Source: Anaerolineae bacterium (GTDB lineage Bacteria > Chloroflexota > Anaerolineae > Promineifilales > Promineifilaceae). Taken from it: DNA of 64,000 nt. The notes beneath the pieces were generated by a model, which saw only the letters and a program-made list of their open reading frames with translations, made no database searches and was not told where the DNA came from. The stretch spans positions 1 through 64,000 of the forward strand of contig SLGK01000042.1 in NCBI GenBank assembly GCA_007123775.1, written 5' to 3'. Positions 17,985 through 27,187 of the stretch are shown here, one piece after another (position 1 is the stretch's first letter; each line of letters opens with the position of its first letter). The position numbers and the translations under genes are program-made.

Positions 17985-19466
17985 TTATACCCCTAGCACC
18001 ATTCCACTACGGCCGGGCAAGGAAAGGGCGATCTGGCCGGGTTCAGCGGTGACTGTGATTGCGCCCTGCCCGTAGAGTGGTTGCAACGTCTGGGGGTCTG
18101 GGACCAAATCGGCCGTTTCCAAAATAACCGTCTGATCCTTTTCCGCGACGTTAACGGCCACCAGCAGCACCTCCGTTTCATAGCGACGGGCAAAGGCGTA
18201 AACGTCTCCGACGGCATAGCGGTGCTGGTAGCTACCGCGCCGCAGAGCAGCATGGTTGTGGCGCAGGGCGATCAGCTCCTTGAAGCTGGCCAACATCCCT
18301 TTGTCCCAGGTGGCCTCATCCTGCCAGGGGAAGGTCCAGCGGGCGTCTTTGTCATGATGTTCGGCTTCATACTCAGTCGTGCCCCGAATGGCGATCTCGT
18401 TGCCGTAGTAGACGCAGGGCGCGCCGGGGAAAGTCATCTGTAGCAGCGTGGCCAGCAGGACCGAGCGCTTATCGCCGCGCACCAGGCTCAAAATACGCGG
18501 TGTGTCGTGGCTGTCGAGTAGATTAAGCTGCGCCTGGGTAATTTCCCAATCATAGGCTTCTAGCAACTGCTGGATTTCTTCGGCATAGCCGGCCGCATCC
18601 AGCGCGGGATAGGGTTGGTAGGAGCGGTTGCCTGCCAGCGGCCGGCTGACCCGATCTCCGGCAGCAAAGGCCACAATGGCCGAAGTCAGGGGGTAGTTCA
18701 TCAGGGCGTCAAAGCGGTCGCCTTGCAGCCAGTCGGGAGCTACCTCCCAGATTTCGCCCACGATGTAGGCTTCGGGATTGACGGCCCGCACCCGCTGCCG
18801 AAACTCTTCCCAAAAACCGGGGGTACTGATTTCGGCCGGTACGTCCAGCCGCCAGCCGTCAATGTCATATTCACGCAGCCAATATTCGGCAATCTGCATA
18901 ATGTACTCGCGCACCTGAGGGTTGTCGGTGTTGAAGTTGGGCAGGGCGCGGTTGCCCACCCAACTATCGTAGTTGGCCGGTCTGTCGCCGTCGTAGGGGG
19001 CCAGGGGCCAATCCTCGACCCTGAACCAATCCAGCCAGGCGGAGTAAGGACCGTTCTCCAGAATGTCGTTGAACTGGAAGAAGCCGCGGCTGGCGTGGTT
19101 GAAGACGCCGTCAAGGACAATGGCAATGCCCCGATTGTGGGCCTCATCGACCAGCTCGCGCAGGGCGGCGTTGCCCCCCAGCAGCGGGTCTACCTGGTAG
19201 TAGTCGTGGGTGTGATAGCGGTGGTTGCAGGCGGATTGGAAAATGGGATTGAGGTAGAGCGCGGTGATGCCCAAATCCTGGATATAGTCGAGCCGTTCCA
19301 CAATGCCGGGCAGGTCGCCGCCTTTGTAGCCCTGGCCGGTAGGTGGTTCGTCCCACGGTTCGATATTGGTGGGCTTTTGCACCCGTGTGCTTTTGGCAAA
19401 GCGGTCGGGGAATATCTGGTAGAATACGGCGTCTTTAACCCAGTCAGGGGTGTTTATGTTGGTCAT
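17985..19466 (-). CDS. GH13 alpha-amylase family glycosidase (neopullulanase/cyclomaltodextrinase-like)
   Basis: A 493-residue cytoplasmic protein (no signal peptide) with the GH13 barrel: DAVFYQIFPDRF at the start, LDGVFNHAS (region I), DGWRLDVPAE with the nucleophile Asp near residue 205 (region II), YIVGEIWE with the acid/base Glu near 235 (region III) and LLDSHDTPRI with the third Asp near 320 (region IV). The IFPDRF opening and loop lengths resemble the maltogenic amylase/neopullulanase group, which degrades maltooligosaccharides or cyclodextrins. The ATG is preceded by AGGAG. The C-terminal beta domain covers about residues 405-493. The precise linkage specificity is not visible. Confidence 0.9.
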   Translation of the reverse strand: MTNINTPDWVKDAVFYQIFPDRFAKSTRVQKPTNIEPWDEPPTGQGYKGGDLPGIVERLDYIQDLGITALYLNPIFQSACNHRYHTHDYYQVDPLLGGNAALRELVDEAHNRGIAIVLDGVFNHASRGFFQFNDILENGPYSAWLDWFRVEDWPLAPYDGDRPANYDSWVGNRALPNFNTDNPQVREYIMQIAEYWLREYDIDGWRLDVPAEISTPGFWEEFRQRVRAVNPEAYIVGEIWEVAPDWLQGDRFDALMNYPLTSAIVAFAAGDRVSRPLAGNRSYQPYPALDAAGYAEEIQQLLEAYDWEITQAQLNLLDSHDTPRILSLVRGDKRSVLLATLLQMTFPGAPCVYYGNEIAIRGTTEYEAEHHDKDARWTFPWQDEATWDKGMLASFKELIALRHNHAALRRGSYQHRYAVGDVYAFARRYETEVLLVAVNVAEKDQTVILETADLVPDPQTLQPLYGQGAITVTAEPGQIALSLPGRSGMVLGV

Positions 19467-19480
19467 GGTTTTCTCCTAAA

Positions 19481-19550
19481 GGTGGCGGGGTGGCGAAGTG
19501 GCGAAGTCGCCCACCACTCATCATGTTTCACGTTTTACGCTTTACGCTTG
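19481..19550. repeat. Mixed phrase repeat at the end of the aldo/keto reductase gene
   Basis: GGTGGCGGGGTGGCGAAGTG phrases are followed by ACGTTTTACGCTTTACGC. The right part supplies the last codons (Lys-Arg-Lys-Ala) and TAA stop of the aldo/keto reductase gene. Confidence 0.65.
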
Positions 19551-20482
19551 TTGTCTAAAATGGTCTCGATTTCGTCTAGCTCTACGGCCGTTAATTCCCA
19601 ATCGGCCGCTTTGGCGTTGGCTTGCAGGTGTTCCAGCCGGGTCAGGCCAGAGATGACGGAGCAGACCTGGGGTTGGGCCAGCAGCCAGGCGTGGGCCAGT
19701 TCGGCCAGCGTGCGCTCGCGGGCTGCGGCCCAGGCGGCCAACTGCTCGATGCGGTCGTAGTTGACGTCAGTCAGGTAGCCCTGCACGTAGCTGCTCCGCT
19801 CCCCACGCGAGCCGGCCGGAGCGGCTTTGCCTCGTTTGTATTTGCCGGTCAAAAAGCCGCCGGCCAGGGGAAAGTAGGGAATGAAGCCGATATTGCGGTA
19901 TTGGCAGTAGGGGATGACTTCCCGCTCCACCTCCCGTTCCAGCATATGGTAATGAGACTGCACAGAGACGAAGGCTGACCAACGGTTGAACTCGGCTAGC
20001 AAATTGGCCTGGGCCAACTGCCAGGCAGCAAAGTTAGAGGCTCCCACGTAACGCACCTTGCCGCTGCTGACCAGGTCGTCCAGCGCCCGCATGGTTTCTT
20101 CGATAGGGGTGTCGGTATCCCAACGGTGGAGCTGGTAAAGGTCTATGTGATCCGTTTGCAGGCGGTGCAGGCTGGCTTCGACGCCGTTCATGATGTGGTA
20201 GCGGGACGAACCGTAGTCGTTGGGGCCGTCGCCCACTTTGAAGTGGACCTTGGTGGCCAGGACAAAACGGTCCCAGCGCCCTTTGAGAGCTGCACCGAGG
20301 GCTTCTTCGGAACGGCCGTTTTGGTAGATATCGGCCGTATCAATGAAGTTAATGCCCAAATCGAGGGCCGCATCCAGAATGGCGGGCACGGCTGATTTCT
20401 CCACCTTGCCGCCAAACTGATTGGTGCCCATGCCGATGACCGACACGCGCACGCCTGAATGGCCGAGTTGACGATAGTTCAT
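19535..20482 (-). CDS. Aldo/keto reductase
   Basis: The 315-residue protein follows the AKR barrel: INFIDTADIYQNGRSEE with catalytic Asp48 and Tyr53, Lys78 in LATKVHF, and the His region in YQLHRWD. The C-terminal VCSVISGLTRLEHLQANAKA is the NADPH-binding part. It is similar to YghZ/MocA-like AKRs that reduce small carbonyls in the cytoplasm. The ATG is preceded by AAGGAG. The last codons and the stop lie in a GCGTAAAGCGTAAAACG phrase, so the C-terminus has been remodelled by a repeat. The substrate is unknown. Confidence 0.9.
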   Translation of the reverse strand: MNYRQLGHSGVRVSVIGMGTNQFGGKVEKSAVPAILDAALDLGINFIDTADIYQNGRSEEALGAALKGRWDRFVLATKVHFKVGDGPNDYGSSRYHIMNGVEASLHRLQTDHIDLYQLHRWDTDTPIEETMRALDDLVSSGKVRYVGASNFAAWQLAQANLLAEFNRWSAFVSVQSHYHMLEREVEREVIPYCQYRNIGFIPYFPLAGGFLTGKYKRGKAAPAGSRGERSSYVQGYLTDVNYDRIEQLAAWAAARERTLAELAHAWLLAQPQVCSVISGLTRLEHLQANAKAADWELTAVELDEIETILDNKRKA

Positions 20483-20491
20483 GAAGGCTCC

Positions 20492-20560
20492 TTGATGCTT
20501 GAAGTGTGATGGGCTGAGCCAATGGTCACGTACGCATCACGCTTCACGTATCACGTTTTG
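20492..20560. repeat. Fold-back of GATGCTTGAAGTGTGATG class
   Basis: The left phrase GATGCTTGAAGTGTGATG is answered by CATCACGCTTCACGTATCAC. It fills the gap before the isochorismatase-like gene. Confidence 0.65.
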
Positions 20561-21106
20561 TTAAATTTCGTTGAGTATAGCGGCGGTTGGGCGAACTGTA
20601 CAGAATTCGCCGTGGAGGCTGGCCAGGTTGGTCTGGTGGATTTCGTCGGCGGTGTAGTAACGGCCGTTATACTTCCGATCAAAGGTGGCGGTGGCATCCT
20701 CAACCAGCGTGACCGTAAAGCCCAGGTTGGCTGCCATGCGTGTGGTGGTAGAGACGCAATGGTCGGTCGTCAGCCCCACAATCACCAGATCGGTAATCAC
20801 TTGCTCACGCAGGTAGGCTTCCAGATCGGTGCCGATAAAAGCGCTGTTCACTGTCTTGCTAAACTGTATTTCGCCGGGCAGGGGCTGCGCTTCATCTTTG
20901 AAAGCGTTACCCGGCCGTTCCGGGCGCAGCGGGGAGTTGGGTTCGGTTGAACAGTGACGGACGTGGATAATCGGCCGTTGAGCCTGCCGCCAAGCCGCCA
21001 GCAGCCGGGCGATATGGGCTTCCGCATGGGGGTTGTTGCGCTGGCCCCAGTACGGCTCGTCAAATCCTTTTTGCACGTCAATTAACAACAAGGCAGGTTT
21101 GCTCAT
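20561..21106 (-). CDS. Isochorismatase-family cysteine hydrolase
   Basis: A 181-residue alpha/beta protein with the triad of the family: Asp10 in LLLIDVQKGF, Lys84 in QFSKTVNSAF and nucleophile Cys117 in GLTTDHCVSTT. These enzymes hydrolyse amides or related bonds (nicotinamidase, ureidoacrylate and similar substrates). Its start ATG overlaps the stop of the upstream Nudix gene (ATGA), so translation is coupled. With the Nudix and nitroreductase genes it may belong to nicotinamide or nucleotide salvage, but nothing in the sequence fixes the substrate. Confidence 0.88.
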   Translation of the reverse strand: MSKPALLLIDVQKGFDEPYWGQRNNPHAEAHIARLLAAWRQAQRPIIHVRHCSTEPNSPLRPERPGNAFKDEAQPLPGEIQFSKTVNSAFIGTDLEAYLREQVITDLVIVGLTTDHCVSTTTRMAANLGFTVTLVEDATATFDRKYNGRYYTADEIHQTNLASLHGEFCTVRPTAAILNEI

Positions 21107-21699
21107 GTCCGTGAATTTCCATCTGAATCCAGATAATTTAAAGCAATAGCGACAACGGCTGACCAGGCCAATATCTTGAATTCACCGTCTTTCAGCGCAT
21201 TCTCGATTTCATCTCGACTGAGCAATAATAGCTCCTGGTCTTCCAGGTCGTCACTGTTTGGTTCCGCCACTCGTTTGGCATTCAAGGCCAGGAACAGGTG
21301 CATGGTCGCTATGCCTCGATTTGGATCTAAAATGTAACTACCGAGGTTGACCCAATCGGTCGCTTCGTATCCCGTTTCCTCAAGTAATTCTCGTTTGGCC
21401 GCCTTAATCGGTGTTTCGTCTGGCTCGAGCATGCCGCCAACGGGTGCTAAGGTCGTGCCCGCCACGGCATATTTTGTCTGCCGAAAGCAAAGATAGTAGT
21501 TATTTTCCGTGACAGCCAGGATGATAGCGGCGCTTGGAATAACAAGCCAGGCCCAGTCGGGGATGATTTTGCCATCGGGCAGTCTTACCGTATGGCTTTC
21601 TACCGTCAAAAATTGATTGTGTTTGAGAACGGTTTTTCGGGATACGGTTTCCCAAACGCGCAGTTCTTTTTTACCCACGTCTTGCCCCCTAATCACCAT
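21103..21699 (-). CDS. Nudix hydrolase, ADP-ribose pyrophosphatase-like
   Basis: A 198-residue protein. The Nudix box GGMLEPDE-(x)7-RELLEETG near residues 90-115 is complete, including the metal-binding REXXEE glutamates. The preceding strand (PVGGMLEP) and the VWETVSRKTVLKHNQFLTVESHTV beginning resemble ADP-ribose or NDP-sugar pyrophosphatases of the NudF group. The ATG overlaps the stop of the nitroreductase remnant upstream, and the stop overlaps the start of the next gene, so it is part of a coupled string after selB. Confidence 0.85.
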   Translation of the reverse strand: MVIRGQDVGKKELRVWETVSRKTVLKHNQFLTVESHTVRLPDGKIIPDWAWLVIPSAAIILAVTENNYYLCFRQTKYAVAGTTLAPVGGMLEPDETPIKAAKRELLEETGYEATDWVNLGSYILDPNRGIATMHLFLALNAKRVAEPNSDDLEDQELLLLSRDEIENALKDGEFKILAWSAVVAIALNYLDSDGNSRT

Positions 21700-22049
21700 T
21701 GCTCACGATGGATAACGTCTGTCTGTGGATGCCGGCCGCGCTTTAATGAAGGGGAGCGTTTGTCGGGGGCCGCGTAGCCGATGGGAATAACGCCGACCGG
21801 CGTCACTTCTTCGGGAATGCCCAGCAGCTCACGACAGCTATCCAGGTCCCACATACCGGCGAAACCGGCGGCCAGGCCCTCGTTGACCACCGCCAGCAGC
21901 AGGAGCATGACGGCAAAGCCGGCGCTTGGCCCCCGGCGTGCCAGGTCGAGAATGTGCATGATGGTTTCATCGGGAACAGGGGTTGGCTGAAAATTGCGGA
22001 CCATGCGTCTGGCCCGCACGACTTCTTCAAATTCCATAGCTGGCCTCAA
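21693..22049 (-). pseudogene. Nitroreductase-family protein with an internal in-frame deletion
   Basis: Only 118 residues, against about 190-210 for the family. The N-terminal FMN-binding part is present (MEFEEVVRARRMVRNFQPTPV, then LDLARRGPSAGF), and the C-terminal part resumes directly at AVMLLLLAVVNEGLAAGF and ends with SPSLKRGRHP. The roughly 80 residues between GPSAGF and AVMLLLL, which hold part of the FMN site and dimer surface, are missing without a frameshift. The start is TTG at 22049 with AAGGAG close upstream, or ATG at 22037. It lies 11 bases after selB. It is probably non-functional as a nitroreductase, although the frame is intact and it may still couple translation of the Nudix gene. 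Confidence 0.75.
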
Positions 22050-22060
22050 TTTTACTCCTT

Positions 22061-23929
22061 TTACGGCCGTACCAACACCCGTTCATCCCCCACCCGTTTT
22101 GTGATGCGCTCCTCGTCCAGGTGTTCCAGGATGGCGATGGCGTATTTGCGACTGGTTTGCAGCAGGTCGCGGGTCTGGCCGGCGTCAATGGCGTCTTTTT
22201 GGCGCAGATAGGTTGTGACCTGAGCCACAATCTGTTCATATTGGGCCGGGGCGTAGACGACGTCCTGGCTTAGCTGGCGCAGTTGGCCCAGCTCGACCAG
22301 GGCCAGGTAAACATCCTCGCCTACGGCCGCCTGGCACTCCTTGACGCTGGGGGATTCGATGCCGGCCTGGGCAAAACGGTCTAACAATTGGTCAACGGCC
22401 GTTTGCTGCTGCGGGTTGAATTTGACTTCGTGGCCAGGCAACCGGACCAGCGATCCTGCTTCTGCCAATCGTCCGGCGGTCACGGCCGTTGCCAGCAGCG
22501 CGTTAAACAGGGGCGGCGTCACGTTGAGACGGCTACGTAACTCCTCCCGCGACAGGCCCAGGCGCAGCGGGTGCGTGGCATGAAAACGGCCTACCAGCCG
22601 TTCCGCCTCGTCCATCAGGTCAGCCTGGCGGCCGGCGGTCAGGATGTGGCCGTTGTGGTTGAAGATGGTTCCCTCAGCGGCCAGTTGGTTCAGGGCGGAT
22701 ACGGCCGTTTCTCCATCCAGCCCCACTTCCTTCAATAGCTTCTTTTCTGTGGTTGGCTCGCGGCGGCGAATAGTTTGCAGCAGCAGTTCGGCCGGGTTGC
22801 CCTCGGCCAGCGTTTGCAGCCGCTCAACTACCTCCGGCCGGAAACGGCGGTGACGGCGGCCGGGATGGGGATCGAGAACGCGCCCGCCCCCCAGCGTGGC
22901 CCCTGGCGAGGGGCGGCGCAGAATAAAGCGGTCGCCGCGAGCCACGGCCACCGGTTCGGCCAGCGCCAGTTGCAGCCAGCCTTCCGCGCCCGGCTCAATC
23001 TGTTTACTGCCGATGATGCGGGTACGGGCCACCACTTCGGCCGCGCCAGTAAACAGCTTGACTTCGACGTTGTGTTTCAGGGGAGCATCGGCGCTGGCCA
23101 GATGGCGGTAGGCTACGTCGAGCAAAATCGTGCCGCGCAGAACGCCCGGTCGGGCGATGACGTCGCCCCGCTTGACCTCATCCTTATCAATGCCGGTCAG
23201 GTTGACGGCCACGCGGCTGCCGGGCTGGACCACTTCTCGTTTGGTTTTGTGGGTTTGCAGGCCGCGAATACGGCCGTTTATCTCCCCTGGCTGAATTTCA
23301 ATCGCATCGCCGGTGTGGAAACGGCCGTCGAGCAGCGTGCCCGTCACCACCGTGCCAAAGCCGGTCAGCGTAAAGACCCGGTCTACCGGCAGGCGCGGCC
23401 GCCCCAGGTCAGGACGGGCTTCCACCCCGGCCAACTGAGCCTGCATGACCTGTTTTAGTTCATCCAATCCCTGCCCGCTATGGGCCGAAACGGGCACAAT
23501 GGGCGCGTCGGCCAGGACTGTACCTGCCAGCGTGTCGCTCAGCTCCAGCGTGACCAGTTCCAACCAGTCGGGGTCGTCAATCAGGTCCACCTTGGTCAGG
23601 GCCACCACCCCGCTGCGAATTTCCAGCAGGTCCAGAATGGCCAGATGTTCTTCCGTCTGGGGCATTACCCCTTCGTCGGCGGCGACCACGAAGAGGGCCA
23701 GGTCAATGCCGCCCACGCCCGCCAGCATATTCTCGATGAAGTCGCGGTGGCCGGGCACGTCCACCACGCCCACCTCTTCCTCGCCTAGCGTCAGCCAGGC
23801 AAAGCCGAGGTCAATCGTCAGGGCACGTTCTTTTTCCTCGGCCAGCCGATCCGGATCAATCCCGGTCAGGGCCTGAACTAAAGTTGATTTGCCGTGATCG
23901 ACGTGACCGGCAGTACCGATTACAAACAT
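22061..23929 (-). CDS. selB: Selenocysteine-specific elongation factor SelB
   Basis: The 622-residue length and order fit SelB: a GTPase domain with GHVDHGKST (residues 8-16), DVPGH, ALTKVDL and VPVSAHSGQG, two beta-barrel domains (FTLTGFGTVVTGTLLDGRF and following), and a C-terminal set of winged helices from about residue 380 that binds the SECIS hairpin in mRNA. SelB brings Sec-tRNA to in-frame UGA codons. The last codons and the stop are formed by an ACGGCCGTAA palindrome (Val-Arg-Pro-stop). No selA, selD, tRNA-Sec or recognisable selenoprotein gene lies in the window. The start ATG directly follows a CGTAAAGCG phrase, so no ribosome binding site is visible. Confidence 0.93.
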   Translation of the reverse strand: MFVIGTAGHVDHGKSTLVQALTGIDPDRLAEEKERALTIDLGFAWLTLGEEEVGVVDVPGHRDFIENMLAGVGGIDLALFVVAADEGVMPQTEEHLAILDLLEIRSGVVALTKVDLIDDPDWLELVTLELSDTLAGTVLADAPIVPVSAHSGQGLDELKQVMQAQLAGVEARPDLGRPRLPVDRVFTLTGFGTVVTGTLLDGRFHTGDAIEIQPGEINGRIRGLQTHKTKREVVQPGSRVAVNLTGIDKDEVKRGDVIARPGVLRGTILLDVAYRHLASADAPLKHNVEVKLFTGAAEVVARTRIIGSKQIEPGAEGWLQLALAEPVAVARGDRFILRRPSPGATLGGGRVLDPHPGRRHRRFRPEVVERLQTLAEGNPAELLLQTIRRREPTTEKKLLKEVGLDGETAVSALNQLAAEGTIFNHNGHILTAGRQADLMDEAERLVGRFHATHPLRLGLSREELRSRLNVTPPLFNALLATAVTAGRLAEAGSLVRLPGHEVKFNPQQQTAVDQLLDRFAQAGIESPSVKECQAAVGEDVYLALVELGQLRQLSQDVVYAPAQYEQIVAQVTTYLRQKDAIDAGQTRDLLQTSRKYAIAILEHLDEERITKRVGDERVLVRP

Positions 23930-23930
23930 A

Positions 23931-23997
23931 GCGTAAAGCGTGAACCGTGAAACGTGACGGGCTATTTACGCATCACGTTTTACGTTTTATGTAGTTA
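23931..23997. repeat. Fold-back of GCGTAAAGCGTGAA / TTACGCATCACG class
   Basis: GCGTAAAGCGTGAACCGTGAAACGTGA on the left pairs imperfectly with TTTACGCATCACGTTTTACG on the right. It fills the space between selB and the coiled-coil gene. Confidence 0.75.
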
Positions 23998-25254
23998 CTC
24001 TTCGCGGACGGGAACGAGCGCAGCTGCCCGGCGACGTTCCGGGTCCTGGGTTATCGCTTTTTCCACTTCTTCCAGCCAGATAAGCGGGATTTTCTTGATG
24101 GCGTCGGACTGAGCATTCTGGACCCGTTGTAAGGTAGCTTTTTCGTTTTGCAGTTCTTTCAGGAATCCTTCTAGCTCTTGAATTTGTTCCTGAACCTGTC
24201 GCTCCTGACGAGAGATGTTTTGCCAACGCTGCTCGATTTCCATCTCTAAACCGCGCCACCTCTTTTCATTTTCCTGCGTAAAATTGTCCCAGCGGGACTG
24301 CATCCGGTGAGAGTCGATCCGCATGATTTCGGTTGCTTCTTGCTGCTGCTGCTCTATCTGGCGCTGCCAGCCGCCCAACGTATCCACGGCCATTTTGGCC
24401 TCTTTATACTGGTCAGAAAAGGTGATCCACTCTTTGCGAAAATGGTCTAAGGTGCGGTTGTGTTCTTCGAGGGTATCGCGCCATTTCTCCAGTTTTTTGT
24501 TGCGTTCGTGCTCCCCAATTTGCACCTGCTCCATCCAGCTTTTGACGCTGTCTTCCACTTTGACCAGGTTTTCTTGAATCGATTGATAGGTGGTTTCCAA
24601 GCGGGCTACTTTGCTGGCCAGGACGTCGGTGCGGTCGTTAAAAGGTCCCCAGCGTTTATTGATTTCAATGATGCTGTTTTGCAGATCGGCAATGGCGCGA
24701 CTGTTTTGCTTCTCCTTTTCTTCCAGGAACGGTAAAGTACGCTGCAACTCTTCTACCCGATTGCCTATGGTCGAGATCTGGTTTTTTTGCTGGCCAATCA
24801 GGTTAGCTAAACGGGCTTCTTCGGTGCGGCGCAGCTCCATCTCTTGTTCGAGGCGACCAATGGCGGGCAGCTCCTTACGGATGTCGGCCAGTTCGCGGCC
24901 CACCGTTTCATGTTCCACGCGGCGTATGCGCTCCTGCTCGTCGTTGGCCTTGACGCGGCGCTGGTCATACTGGTCAATCATCTGCACCATTTCATCTTTG
25001 AACTGGCCGAGCTTGACGTCGATTTGAGGAATACGGGTAATTTGCGCCGTCACCAGGGCCAGTTGTTTTTCCAGTTCTTGGATGCGCTGCTCACGGCCGC
25101 TGATTTCCCGCTGTTGCAGGCCATATTTCTGCTCAATTTCTGCCAACTGGCGGTTGACTTTGCGTCGCTCCTGGTCAAGCCATTCAACCTGATTGCGAAG
25201 CTGTTCGACTTCCTGGAGCGCGTTGCTATTGGTGCTGCTGGTTGTTTTAGCCAT
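23995..25254 (-). CDS. Coiled-coil protein of unknown function
   Basis: The 419-residue protein is almost entirely alpha-helical coiled coil from about residue 12 to 400, rich in Glu, Gln, Arg and Lys heptads (LQEVEQLRNQVEWLDQERRK at the start). There is no signal peptide, membrane segment or recognisable catalytic domain, so it is probably a cytoplasmic structural or scaffolding protein, loosely similar to SMC-like or myosin-tail helices. The C-terminal tail (LVPVREE) is short. The ATG at 25254 is preceded by AGGAG. It lies between prfC and selB, separated from both by fold-back repeats. No function can be assigned. Confidence 0.75.
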   Translation of the reverse strand: MAKTTSSTNSNALQEVEQLRNQVEWLDQERRKVNRQLAEIEQKYGLQQREISGREQRIQELEKQLALVTAQITRIPQIDVKLGQFKDEMVQMIDQYDQRRVKANDEQERIRRVEHETVGRELADIRKELPAIGRLEQEMELRRTEEARLANLIGQQKNQISTIGNRVEELQRTLPFLEEKEKQNSRAIADLQNSIIEINKRWGPFNDRTDVLASKVARLETTYQSIQENLVKVEDSVKSWMEQVQIGEHERNKKLEKWRDTLEEHNRTLDHFRKEWITFSDQYKEAKMAVDTLGGWQRQIEQQQQEATEIMRIDSHRMQSRWDNFTQENEKRWRGLEMEIEQRWQNISRQERQVQEQIQELEGFLKELQNEKATLQRVQNAQSDAIKKIPLIWLEEVEKAITQDPERRRAAALVPVREE

Positions 25255-25264
25255 AGGGGTCTCC

Positions 25265-25319
25265 TATTGCGTATTGGGTATTGCGTAGTTTGAAGTTGTT
25301 ACGCAACACGCAATACGGA

Positions 25320-25325
<6 letters not shown>
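25265..25325. repeat. Fold-back of ATTGCGTATTGGGTATTGCG class at the prfC stop
   Basis: ATTGCGTATTGGGTATTGCG is answered by ACGCAACACGCAATACGGAC. Its right edge includes the TAG stop of prfC. Another copy of the class is at 63262. Confidence 0.7.
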
Positions 25326-26930
<1,605 letters not shown>

Positions 26931-26941
26931 ATTGGCTCTGG

Positions 26942-26993
26942 AGACCGGCGAGGTTTTGCGCTTTGTTTATGGCCAACTAAACCTCGCAGGTCC
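26942..26993. repeat. Fold-back of ACCGGCGAGGTTT class
   Basis: ACCGGCGAGGTTT (26944-26956) is answered by AAACCTCGCAGGT (26979-26991). It is closely related to the perfect copy at 31872-31932. Confidence 0.75.
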
Positions 26994-27009
26994 GTATAAT
27001 TACTTGATT

Positions 27010-27082
27010 TTACCGCAGAGGGCGCAAAGTACACAGAGTTTTTATGCTCTGCACTCCTTGCGCTTTCTGCGGTTGGTTTTTT
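27010..27082. repeat. Fold-back of ACCGCAGAGGGCGCAAAG class
   Basis: ACCGCAGAGGGCGCAAAG on the left is answered by CTTGCGCTTTCTGCGGT on the right, followed by TTGGTTTTTT. The class matches the in-frame element at 2413-2478. The rest of the 26931-27175 gap holds one ACGGCCGT and nothing else recognised. Confidence 0.75.
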
Positions 27083-27163
27083 CCGGTGGCTTGTAAATTT
27101 TGTCAGACGGGGCGTGAGGATAGCATGAAACGGCCGTTTTGCGTAATCAATTCAGCAAACGCC

Positions 27164-27187
27164 AAGCCAGCTACCTTAGGCTGGCTT
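27164..27187 (-). terminator. Hairpin overlapping the stop of the C39/glycosidase gene
   Basis: AAGCCAGC and GCTGGCTT (27164-27171, 27180-27187) form an 8-base stem across the stop codon. No T-run follows, so it may slow or protect the transcript rather than end it. Confidence 0.35.

Noticed and set aside
18615-19760. Long rightward open frame of 381 codons
   Set aside because: It is antisense to the GH13 gene, whose motifs are complete; the product is low in recognisable motifs and rich in Gly and Val as shadow frames are.
22775-23458. Rightward open frame of 227 codons
   Set aside because: It is antisense to selB and has no domain features.
22061-25254. SECIS element or tRNA-Sec near selB
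   Set aside because: No tRNA-like structure and no in-frame TGA gene with a downstream hairpin was identified.
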